The notes beneath the pieces are model-generated. The model saw nothing but the letters and a program-made list of their open reading frames with translations, did no database searches and was not told the origin of the DNA. The position numbers and the translations under genes were made by a program. Shown one piece after another: positions 40,465-48,419 of a DNA stretch of 64,000 nt (position 1 is its first letter; each line of letters begins with the position of its first letter). Origin of the DNA: an uncultured Eubacteriales bacterium (lineage in GTDB: Bacteria; Bacillota; Clostridia; Christensenellales; Aristaeellaceae); contig CACWZI010000006.1 in assembly GCA_902765305.1 (NCBI GenBank), positions 1 through 64,000 of the forward strand, written 5' to 3'.

Positions 40465-41703
40465 TCAGCTGCCCAGCATCCCGTCCATCCGCGCCAGGGT
40501 CACCCGGATGAAGTCCTCGATGTCCCGGATATTGGCCGCGCTGCCCTCGCCCATGCCACAGGCAGGCCACCGGGCGGTATCCTGAAGGATGGCGGGATAC
40601 AACGTTTCAAACAGCGCGTGCGCCTTATCGAGAATCCGCTTTTCTGTAATGGGACCGGCGCGCAGTTCGGCCCAGCGCGTGCGCATGCCGTCCAGCAGCG
40701 TCGGATCGGCTTCGATCAGGGCCTTCATGCCGTCATCCAGGGCGAAGGCGCTGATCCCGTAGGTGACATAGTTCGTTTCGGGACTTTCCCCATCCCAGAG
40801 GTCTCCAAAGGTGTGGTTCAGATCCCAGGGGATGCGGTACAGCACATAGCCGCCATCCTCCCAGGCGCAGTGAATGAACATGTTTTTGAAGTGATTGTCC
40901 CGCGCCTGGACCAGCAGCGACCACAGGGCATAGTCCACGGCGTTCTGCCGGGACAGCCTTGCGCCGCCTCCGGGCGCATCGCCGTTCAGTATCGCCATAT
41001 AGTCCGCCGCCGGCGCCCAAATTGATTCCACCGCGCTGCCCGCGAAGGCCAGCGCCAGTCCGCCGCAGGTCTCGGCGCTTCCGGCGTTCAGCAGCTCGGC
41101 CACCTCCGGTCGATCATTTTCGACGACCTTGTAGAGTATGCCCATTGCCTTATCAGCACCGACCTGCTTGCGATCGATGCGCTCCTGCAGGCAATACAAG
41201 CCGTGGTAAGCGCCGTTCAGCCAGACCTCCACATAGGCCAGGCGACTGCCCGCCGCTGCCCTGCCCCGGGAATTGATCTCATCCCACAGCCAATAGGCCA
41301 TGGCTTCCCGGATCTTGGAGGTATCCGTATACATGGGATTCAGTATCCAGTCATCGTCCGCGCGAAGGCCGCACAGGGCCAGATCGCGCTTTGTGCCGTC
41401 AGCCTCCACCAGCTCGAGCCGATAGCTCTTTTTGGGAAATCGGCGGCTGGTATTGCCCCGAAGGCGAATGCGTATGGAGGCTTCAATCGCGCAAGCGCCA
41501 CCTTCACACGCCTCCGTCAGGCGCAATGTGCCCGAAGTATCCTCATCTCCCGGCAGTTTGCCCGATTCCGTTTCAATTTCCAGTATTGGCAGCTTGACTG
41601 CTCTGCCAGTCTGTGCAGCTGCGCGGGCCTGTCCGCCATGTCCAGGCAGGAGCAAAGCCATGACGGCCGATATAATGGCAATGCGTTTGCGCCACAGATG
41701 CAT
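40465..41703 (-). CDS. CotH-family secreted protein
   Basis: 412 aa from the ATG at 41703 (GAGG upstream), giving a clean signal peptide MHLWRKRIAIISAVMALLLP, cleaved after QARA. An upstream ATG overlapping the previous stop (TGATG) is the alternative. CotH kinase-like landmarks: IRIRLRGNTSRRFPKKSYRL, DWILNPMYTDTSKIREAMAY, YVEVWLNGAYHGLYCLQERI, and YRIPWDLNHTFGDLWDG with the catalytic-type Asp. Secreted CotH-like proteins are atypical protein kinases in spores and cell envelopes. It follows the PG-binding secreted protein on the same strand and precedes the response regulator by 16 bp. Confidence 0.85.
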   Translation of the reverse strand: MHLWRKRIAIISAVMALLLPGHGGQARAAAQTGRAVKLPILEIETESGKLPGDEDTSGTLRLTEACEGGACAIEASIRIRLRGNTSRRFPKKSYRLELVEADGTKRDLALCGLRADDDWILNPMYTDTSKIREAMAYWLWDEINSRGRAAAGSRLAYVEVWLNGAYHGLYCLQERIDRKQVGADKAMGILYKVVENDRPEVAELLNAGSAETCGGLALAFAGSAVESIWAPAADYMAILNGDAPGGGARLSRQNAVDYALWSLLVQARDNHFKNMFIHCAWEDGGYVLYRIPWDLNHTFGDLWDGESPETNYVTYGISAFALDDGMKALIEADPTLLDGMRTRWAELRAGPITEKRILDKAHALFETLYPAILQDTARWPACGMGEGSAANIRDIEDFIRVTLARMDGMLGS

Positions 41704-41723
41704 AACCGCCTCTAGGTCGTCCA

Positions 41724-42728
41724 TCAATCCGGGCTATCTGGCGAATCCTTGCCACGGCCCGTTTTTTTTTCGTCCGGGCTGTCCGGCGTGTCCCGCTGCT
41801 CATCGTCCTTCTTTTTATCGGTATCCTTTTTATCTTCCGGGGTGTCGGGCGTATCCTTGTCCTTCGTAGTTTTTTCGGTATCAAAGTCCTTGGAATCCCA
41901 AAAATCATCCCCGTAATTCCACCGCGCTACGGCATCGGTGGATTGGATCCGGCTGGCGCTGGTCATGTCGTACACACCCGTTGCCGGCAGCCCGTTCGCC
42001 AGCTGGAACTCGATCAGCGCAGCCTGCGTGCGGGGACCGAACACGCCGTCCGCCTTGCCCTTCAGGTAGCCCAGGCTGATCAGCAGCGCCTGCAGATCGG
42101 CGATGCGCGTGGAACCGTCGCTGTCGCGGCTGCCCACGGTGATCTCCGAAAACGCATCCACCCAATCGCACAGCTGACGCCACTGCTCATCGTTCTCCCA
42201 GCTGTCGTCTTTCCAATTCGGATTCATGATGATGAATTCCACAAAGGATTCCGGCAAGCCCGTTTGAACAGCGATGCGCTGCACCGCTTCGGGATTCATC
42301 CGGTTGCGGATCGCCTCCCGCTGGTCGGCCTGCGCCGCATCATCCAGCTTCAGGAACAGCGAAAGGATCGTCATGGCGTTTTTGTACTGCGCTCCCGCCT
42401 CATGGTCCACGGCAGCGCGTTTTTCCAACGCATCGGCAAGGGCCTTGTACCAGGCATTGCGAACCTGGCCGGCCGGCAGGGCGCGATCAGAGGCGTAGGC
42501 AGCGATATCCCGACCGGTAATGCCGGCCAGTGCTGCGACTGCGCCTTCATCCGATGTGTCGAAGCGCCCCGCCATCAGGGCGTCCAGCAGCTCGACGGCC
42601 GTTTGGCTCTCCGCCTCCTCAGGCGCCTCCAACAGGGCATGGAAGGCATCCAGAGCGTCCTGCTCCGCCTCTGCCCAGCCCAACATCACCACCGTCGCAA
42701 GAAGAACCAGCGTCAAGAACCTTCGCAC
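41724..42728 (-). CDS. Secreted protein with peptidoglycan-binding domain and charged tail
   Basis: 334 aa, GTG start after GAGGAGG. Signal peptide RRFLTLVLLATVVMLGWAEA. Residues 25-185 contain the helical domain shared with the 37,862 gene. A peptidoglycan-binding domain (PG_binding_1) follows: RIADLQALLISLGYLKGKAD and GVFGPRTQAALIEFQLANGL. The last 60 residues are a low-complexity stretch of Lys/Asp with repeated DTPD/DSPD, probably an extended wall-spanning tail. Likely wall-associated. Confidence 0.8.
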   Translation of the reverse strand: MRRFLTLVLLATVVMLGWAEAEQDALDAFHALLEAPEEAESQTAVELLDALMAGRFDTSDEGAVAALAGITGRDIAAYASDRALPAGQVRNAWYKALADALEKRAAVDHEAGAQYKNAMTILSLFLKLDDAAQADQREAIRNRMNPEAVQRIAVQTGLPESFVEFIIMNPNWKDDSWENDEQWRQLCDWVDAFSEITVGSRDSDGSTRIADLQALLISLGYLKGKADGVFGPRTQAALIEFQLANGLPATGVYDMTSASRIQSTDAVARWNYGDDFWDSKDFDTEKTTKDKDTPDTPEDKKDTDKKKDDEQRDTPDSPDEKKTGRGKDSPDSPD

Positions 42729-42839
42729 GTCAAAGCCTCCTCCTGTTCATATTTCCTCTCGATTATAGGGTACGGGCGCGTTAGTCGGACAGTCTTTCGC
42801 TGTGTTTTTCACACCGTTTTCACCGTTGCCCATACCCGC

Positions 42840-44579
42840 TCATACCGCATCCCTAAGCACGAGCGACAGGTTGTTCAGGTTCATGGAGTAGGTGTAGCGG
42901 GCCTCGTCGGCCATGCGCATGGCCAGCCGGATGCCAAGGCCGTCGTTTTTACTGTTCTCGACATGGCTGAGGGGATCGAAGGCGACGCAGTCATCCCTAA
43001 AGCGCAGCGTCCAACGCCCTTCCTTCACCTGCAGGCGAATGGAGAGCCGGTTGTCGCCGCCTGCCTCGAAGCCGTGGAGGGCGATGTTGCCGCCCATTTC
43101 CTCCACGCACAGCGCCAGATGCGCGGCAAGTCGCCGGCTTCCGCCGTGGGCAAGGCAGAAGTCCGACGCATCGCGTGAGTAGGCCATCACCCCGTCCAGG
43201 TCCGGCAATATGGCCTCCAGCCGGTCCTGCTCCGGCACGCCAAAGCTGTCCCGCAGCAGCAGGATATCCTCCGCGCGCCAGGTGATGCTTCCCTTCTTCA
43301 GCCACACATAGCCCATGATCCCCATCAACGTCAATACCTCGCCGCAGGCGAAATAGAGCCATATGCCGTTCAGGCCTGTCGTCCTTGCAAGGGCCAATGC
43401 CGCGATCGTCGGCAGCACTGCGTTGGCAAGCACGCATATGGCCTCCATCATGCGCACGCGCCCGGTGCCTTGGTAGCAGTTGCGCAACCCATTGTCCAGG
43501 CAGCAGGGTATCAGTCCCAGCGCGAACATCCGCAAGCCCATGATCGCCATGGCCTGGCTATGTCCTGCCCCGGGAATGAAGAGCGCCGCCAGCGGACGGG
43601 CAAAGGCCGTCAGCAGCGCCATCGCCGCAACGCCCAGCACCACTGCCCACCGGGAAATCTCATGCAGCAGCTCCGACAGTCCGCCCCGGTCCTCCTCGTT
43701 GTACAGCACCCCGGAGAGCGTCAGCGCGACGCCGCCCATGCCGGTGCTGATGCAGTTGGCCGCGTTGGAGATCGAGGTGATCACGGCGTAGGCCGCCACC
43801 GCCGCCTTTCCGCCCAGGTCCATCAGCAGCATGTTTACCGCGACGACCAGCACCACGGTGGAAGCCATGCCGAATACCGTGGGCAAGCCCCCCGCAACCA
43901 GTTCTCGGATCTTGCGCCACTTTATGCCCTTTAGGGAAAACCTGAACACGCAGCGCCTGGACAGGAAATAGCTGCCGCCGATGATCACGGCCACGTAATA
44001 GCTCAGCGCCGAGGCCAGGCCCATGCCGAACATGCCGCCATGGAACACCGTGACGTTCAGCCAGTCAAAGGCCACGTCTGCGACCGTCATGCCCAGCACC
44101 GCGGCGATCAGCAGGTTCCCCTGCCCCGCCATCTGCAAAAACGGCACCAGGATCAGCGCCCCCATCGAGGCCGGCGCGCCGATGACGAAGCCCGCCATGT
44201 AGCTGCTGGTGTCCGCCAGCAGCGTGGCTTCCCTCGCGCCCAGCATGCGCGCAAGCGGAACGCGCGCCAGCGCCACCAGCAGCGTAAAGGCCAGCGACAG
44301 CGCGGTGGCCAGCGCAATGGAGGAGGAATAGCCCACGTCCGTCTCCGTCCTGTCGCCCCTTCCCAGGGACCGGCCGCAGGCGACCTGCGCCCCGGCGCAC
44401 AGCATGCTGCCCATCGCGCCGATGATCAACAGCACCGGGCCGGCCAGCCCGTAGGCCGACAGCGCGCCTTCGCCCAGAAAGCGCCCGATCATCAGGTTGT
44501 CGATCAACAAACAAAGCGATACCGTCAGCGCCGAGAGTACCTGCGCAGCCAACATCTGTCCAACCAGCTTCTTTATCAT
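42840..44579 (-). CDS. MATE-type transporter fused to a GHKL (anti-sigma-like) ATPase domain
   Basis: 579 aa. Residues 1-430 are a 12-helix MATE exporter (LCLLIDNLMIGRFLGEGALS; FGMASTVVLVVAVNMLLMDL). After a linker, residues 440-579 form a cytoplasmic HATPase_c-like domain: ALCVEEMGGNIALHGF (N box with Asn), LRFRDDCVAFDP (G1) and SKNDGLGIRLAMRMADEARY (G2), the pattern of RsbW/SpoIIAB serine kinases. The frame is continuous and both parts are full length, so the fusion is not a sequencing artefact visible here. ATP binding could gate export, or the transporter may sense a ligand for a partner-switching pathway. Confidence 0.82.
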   Translation of the reverse strand: MIKKLVGQMLAAQVLSALTVSLCLLIDNLMIGRFLGEGALSAYGLAGPVLLIIGAMGSMLCAGAQVACGRSLGRGDRTETDVGYSSSIALATALSLAFTLLVALARVPLARMLGAREATLLADTSSYMAGFVIGAPASMGALILVPFLQMAGQGNLLIAAVLGMTVADVAFDWLNVTVFHGGMFGMGLASALSYYVAVIIGGSYFLSRRCVFRFSLKGIKWRKIRELVAGGLPTVFGMASTVVLVVAVNMLLMDLGGKAAVAAYAVITSISNAANCISTGMGGVALTLSGVLYNEEDRGGLSELLHEISRWAVVLGVAAMALLTAFARPLAALFIPGAGHSQAMAIMGLRMFALGLIPCCLDNGLRNCYQGTGRVRMMEAICVLANAVLPTIAALALARTTGLNGIWLYFACGEVLTLMGIMGYVWLKKGSITWRAEDILLLRDSFGVPEQDRLEAILPDLDGVMAYSRDASDFCLAHGGSRRLAAHLALCVEEMGGNIALHGFEAGGDNRLSIRLQVKEGRWTLRFRDDCVAFDPLSHVENSKNDGLGIRLAMRMADEARYTYSMNLNNLSLVLRDAV

Positions 44580-44732
44580 GCGTCTTGTTCTCCTGTTGAT
44601 GGTATTTCGGTAAAAATGTCCTTCAGTAACCGATAATCCAATTTATCATATCACATTCCGGCGCATATATCAATTGAAATTATATATTCACCCACGGCCA
44701 ACGCATGAATTGCCAGACGGATCAATCGCATT

Positions 44733-44861
44733 CAAATACTGATTTGTCGCGCTGACGCGCAGGGATTAGGGATTAGGGAATAGGGATTAGGAGAAGCTGC
44801 GCACTATTTCTAATCCCTATTCCCTAATCCCTAATCCCTCTCCTCGACAAATCAGTATTTG
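44733..44861. repeat. Long palindrome built of telomere-like GGGATTA repeats
   Basis: Outer arms CAAATACTGATTTGTCG (44733-44749) and their perfect complement (44845-44861), 17 bp. Inner arms 44761-44790 and 44810-44839 are a perfect 30-bp inverted repeat made of (A/T)AGGGATTAGGGA-type units. The central loop is 19 nt. In single strand the left arm carries four G-triplets and could also form a G-quadruplex. It lies in the 298-bp gap between the MATE-GHKL and carboxylesterase genes, with no gene in it. Confidence 0.85.
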
Positions 44862-44877
44862 CCAACGCCTATAACGC

Positions 44878-46389
44878 CTATATCCTGTCGACTACCCTGT
44901 CGATCAGGAAGCGCTCGAAGGGGGTCGGTGACTCCCCGGCACCGCTGGGTCCATCCCCGGTAAAGGTCATCACCCACGGTGCCTCCTGTGAATAGGGCTG
45001 CCACGTTGGCATGGGCGTTCCGTCGGCGTCCGCACCGTTGGGATCGCCACTGCGGATGAAGTTTGCCCAGTAGTTGCACATCTGCCTGGACAGGTCGTAG
45101 TGACGCCCGACGAAGGGCCGCCAGCACTTGGCCAGCGTTTCGAAGAAGAACCAGAGGTCCACGGAATGGAACGTGCCGGGGTGGTCCCAGCCGGGAATAT
45201 CGGCGTCAAAGCGATAGTAATAGTTCTTCATGCCCTGCCGAGCCTTGCGCTCAAAGACACCGCGAACCGTCAGGCCGATGCCGTTGACCGTTCCAAACCC
45301 AGCTTCGCCCCTGACGCGGCTCTCTTCAAAGCCAAGAAAGCGCTGGGCTTCCGCTCCGAAGCAGGCTTCCGCCGCTTCAGGAAGGGACGCCTCGTCGACG
45401 GCCACCAGCCCGTTCGGGAACTCGTCGGCGGTATTGCCCGCCATCATGGGCACATCCACACAGTCGCCGCTCAGGTATTGGGCCAGCGGGTCGCCCGTGC
45501 AGAATTTGCCGTCCAGGACCGTGAACATGGGGCGATATTCACGCATGTATTCCGCGTACCTGTCCCGTATGAACGCGGCGTCCATGGCACGGGCCTCCTC
45601 CAGGTTATTCGCGCCGATGAAGCGCAGGAAAGCTGCGCCGTTTTTCTCGGCGTCCGCCAGAGGCTCGGGGCGGCCCACCTCCCGGCCGCCATAGGGGTCC
45701 CGGATCATGGCGCTCATCACGACGGCTCGGTGGAACAGCCCGGCGTTCGCCTTGCAGCCGATCTGGGACAGCACGCTGCCGCCGCCCGCCGACTGCCCGG
45801 CGATGGTCACGTTGTCCGGGTCGCCGCCGAAGCGGGCGATGTTGCGCTTTACCCAGCGCAGCCCCGCCTGCTGATCCAGGCTTCCGAAGTTGGCGGGGGC
45901 CTCGGGCTGTTCCCGGGTCAGCTGGGGATGGGCCATGTAGCCCAGCACGCCGATCCTGTAGTTGACGGATACCACGACGATGCCCCGGCGGGCCAGTCGC
46001 TCGCCGTCAAACTCCATCTCGGCGGGATAGCCGTACTGCAATCCGCCGCCGTAGAACCACACCAGCACCGGCTGCTTCTCATCCGCCGTCTTCGCCCCGG
46101 TCCAGACGTTGAGGTACAGACAGTCCTCGCTCATGGGGATCTCCGGGTCCACGTGCCATTCCCGGTTGTAGATGACGTCGCCGATGCCGGGCGTCTCCTG
46201 CATCGATATAGGTGCAAACCGGGCGCAGTCCAGCTCGCCCTGCCAATCCGGGCAGGGTTGCGGCGCGCGCCAGCGGTTGACGCCCACCGGCGGCGCGGCG
46301 AAGGGTATGCCCTTGAAGCTGGTGACGCGGGGGTCGGCCGCGGGAATGCCCCTCACAAGGCCGTTTTCCGTTTGAACTACTCTAAGCAT
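44878..46389 (-). CDS. Type B carboxylesterase
   Basis: 503 aa from the ATG at 46389 (AAGGAGG upstream). Landmarks: GIPFAAPPVGVNRW, EDCLYLNVWTG, the oxyanion loop VWFYGGGLQYG, and nucleophile elbow GQSAGGGSVLS (Ser about 197). The acid and His would lie near TADEFPNG and TFHSVDLWFFFETL. No signal peptide, so cytoplasmic. Its start overlaps the beta-helix gene stop by 13 bp, linking it to the sugar-uptake operon; it may remove acyl groups (acetyl or feruloyl) from imported oligosaccharides. Confidence 0.9.
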   Translation of the reverse strand: MLRVVQTENGLVRGIPAADPRVTSFKGIPFAAPPVGVNRWRAPQPCPDWQGELDCARFAPISMQETPGIGDVIYNREWHVDPEIPMSEDCLYLNVWTGAKTADEKQPVLVWFYGGGLQYGYPAEMEFDGERLARRGIVVVSVNYRIGVLGYMAHPQLTREQPEAPANFGSLDQQAGLRWVKRNIARFGGDPDNVTIAGQSAGGGSVLSQIGCKANAGLFHRAVVMSAMIRDPYGGREVGRPEPLADAEKNGAAFLRFIGANNLEEARAMDAAFIRDRYAEYMREYRPMFTVLDGKFCTGDPLAQYLSGDCVDVPMMAGNTADEFPNGLVAVDEASLPEAAEACFGAEAQRFLGFEESRVRGEAGFGTVNGIGLTVRGVFERKARQGMKNYYYRFDADIPGWDHPGTFHSVDLWFFFETLAKCWRPFVGRHYDLSRQMCNYWANFIRSGDPNGADADGTPMPTWQPYSQEAPWVMTFTGDGPSGAGESPTPFERFLIDRVVDRI

Positions 46390-48335
46390 GGCAATGCCTC
46401 CTTCAAAGATATGGCTTCGGACCAGTCGACGAACGGCCCCGGCAGGGACGCTTCGCCCCTGGCCCGGCCCAGCATGTCCGTGTCGACGCACGGCTCGCCC
46501 GATACGGCGCGAACGTCCCAGGGGTCTCGAATCAGCGCCAGCCGCTTCAGTTGGGCCGGCAGCCCAAAAGGCGCGTCCGCGCTGTGCTGCACGGTCACGG
46601 TCCCGTCGGCCTCATCCAGCGCGATGTCGAACCAGCCGTTCTGACCCTGGCGGTCGAAGCCGCAGAATTCCTGCCAGGCGGGCAGGTTCAGGCAGACCTC
46701 CGGCTGGGGGTACATCACCCGCAGATAGCCGCCCTGCATGCGCACATAAAGGTTGCCCTCGGCGGCGTTGTCAGCGGTGGGAAACACGATCGCAGCCTCG
46801 CCGCAGTCGTAGAAGATGTTGTTGACGATCCGCGCCTTCCGGGAGGTGCCGCCCCGGTCCATGCCGCCCATGCGAAAGCCCACCGGCTTGGCGTAATAGC
46901 CGCTGTGGCGGCATTTGCCGATCAGGTTGTGGGCGACGACCAGCCGGTCCGTGCCCTCGCAGTAGACGGCATACCCGTTTACGGCTTCGTCCTCCCGGAG
47001 CTTGTACCAGCCTGAGGAGCCCGGCTCCACCGGCACCTTTGACGGATCAAAGCGCCCCTCCACGTTCCAGATGATGTTGTTGTCGATCAGGTTGACGCCG
47101 TCACGGGTGCATTCGATGAATATCGCCTCCCGCTGCTGGATGCCGTTGATGAACAGGTTGTCTGTGATGCGGTTGTTCTCGTTGTGACAGTCCAGCCAAA
47201 GGTGATCGGCCCGCAGCGTGTTGCGAAATACATTGCGCCGGATCAGTCCGTTCACGCTGTTGTGCAGCTTGATGCCGCCGGCCTCCCAGGACAGCTCCAT
47301 GCGCTGCCAGCCGGCGCCCTCGACCAGGTTGTCCTCGATGAGCATGCCCTCTGCGAACAGCCCCGCGATGCCGCACACGCCCGCGCCGCGGATGCGGCAG
47401 CGCCGGATCACGGAATAGCCGATGATCTCCCCCTGTACATGCTCATGGTGCCAGCACTCGTTTCCCACGTCGATGCCCACGGCGTTGGCCCGGTTGACCT
47501 CGCAATCCTCGATGATCCAGTGGTGCCCACGATATGCGGAGATGGCCCCGCGCTGGGGCACGGGCGCGCCATTGGCGGCGTGCTCGCAGGTCAGTCCTTT
47601 GATTCGGATGTAGGATAAAAAAGGCGTTTGCGGCGCAAAGCACTGCTCCCGCACCGTCACCTCGATCAGGTGGCCCGACGGGCTGTCGTCACCCGCAAGC
47701 CTGAAGTGGACCCGCTGGCCGTTGTGCTCCACCCAGTAGGTATCCGCTTCATCCGCCAGCTGGTTGTACAGCGCCACCTGCCTGAGGGGCCTGCCGTCGC
47801 AAAACACGCAGCCCCGGCGGTTCAGGTAGGGCGTCATGTCCGTCTTGTCGTATTCGATGAACAGGCGATCGTGAAGCATGTTCACCGCGCAGAAGGGGTT
47901 ATAGCCCTTGAACAGCTCCGGGTCGAGGGCGTACTGCCACACCTGCACGCCGGACACGTCCCGCGCCTGGCCCGGCCGCCGCAGGCTCCAGCCGGCGCTG
48001 GGCGTGAATTCACGCACCGCCTCGGAGGCGCGGACCACCACAGGGCCGTCGCCATAGGCTTCGTAGGCGATCATGCGCTCCGGTCCCTCGCCGCCCCGGG
48101 CGGGAGACACACACTCCCGGTAAAGCCCCGCATGGATGCGCACCCGGGTGCCCGGCGTGGCCAGCTGCGCCGCCCGGCCGATGGTTTTGAGGGGCCTGTC
48201 GGCACTGCCGTCGTTGTCGTCGCTGGCCTGCAAAGACGCGCCGTCCACGATCAGCTCCCGTTCATAATGGCATTCCCGCTCCCAGAAATCAAAGGTTGAG
48301 CCGTCCGGAAGGATGGCGGAAGGATCGTTAACCAT
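46377..48335 (-). CDS. Right-handed parallel beta-helix protein (polysaccharide-active type)
   Basis: 652 aa. Residues 60-520 show the irregular beta-helix repeats of the DUF1565/pectate-lyase-like group: GTRVRIHAGLYRECVSPARG at the start, then coils such as WIIEDCEVNRANAVGIDV, YSVIRRCRIRGAGVCGIAG, MLIEDNLVEGAGWQRM, GLIRRNVFRNTLRADH and ARIVNNIFYDCGEAAIVF. No signal peptide. Members cleave or modify polysaccharides; the catalytic residues cannot be named. ATG after CAGGAGG; it follows the binding-protein gene by 84 bp. Confidence 0.75.
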   Translation of the reverse strand: MVNDPSAILPDGSTFDFWERECHYERELIVDGASLQASDDNDGSADRPLKTIGRAAQLATPGTRVRIHAGLYRECVSPARGGEGPERMIAYEAYGDGPVVVRASEAVREFTPSAGWSLRRPGQARDVSGVQVWQYALDPELFKGYNPFCAVNMLHDRLFIEYDKTDMTPYLNRRGCVFCDGRPLRQVALYNQLADEADTYWVEHNGQRVHFRLAGDDSPSGHLIEVTVREQCFAPQTPFLSYIRIKGLTCEHAANGAPVPQRGAISAYRGHHWIIEDCEVNRANAVGIDVGNECWHHEHVQGEIIGYSVIRRCRIRGAGVCGIAGLFAEGMLIEDNLVEGAGWQRMELSWEAGGIKLHNSVNGLIRRNVFRNTLRADHLWLDCHNENNRITDNLFINGIQQREAIFIECTRDGVNLIDNNIIWNVEGRFDPSKVPVEPGSSGWYKLREDEAVNGYAVYCEGTDRLVVAHNLIGKCRHSGYYAKPVGFRMGGMDRGGTSRKARIVNNIFYDCGEAAIVFPTADNAAEGNLYVRMQGGYLRVMYPQPEVCLNLPAWQEFCGFDRQGQNGWFDIALDEADGTVTVQHSADAPFGLPAQLKRLALIRDPWDVRAVSGEPCVDTDMLGRARGEASLPGPFVDWSEAISLKEALPCLE

Positions 48336-48370
48336 GATGAAGCCTCCTGTGTTATATTCTGAAACACCGA

Positions 48371-48398
48371 ACGGGGCGCTTCAGGCGAAGCGCCCCGT
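48371..48398 (-). promoter_or_regulatory. Intercistronic hairpin after the binding-protein gene
   Basis: ACGGGGCGCTTC (48371-48382) and GAAGCGCCCCGT (48387-48398), 12 perfect pairs, loop 4 nt. No strong T-run follows on the minus strand. It probably protects the upstream binding-protein mRNA and lowers expression of the enzymes behind it, as is usual after binding-protein genes. Confidence 0.6.
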
Positions 48399-48419
48399 CT
48401 CATGGGGGTATGGGCTTGA

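Noticed and set aside
44761..44839. True telomere or linear chromosome end
   Set aside because: The repeats are internal, form a closed inverted repeat, and genes continue on both sides.
45100..46644. A 514-codon open frame on the plus strand opposite the carboxylesterase
   Set aside because: It mirrors the codon bias of a clear esterase on the other strand and shows no domain or ribosome-binding site. The same holds for long antisense frames at 15155-16279, 19361-20440, 23328-24248, 27403-28800, 48981-50117 and 57239-58501.
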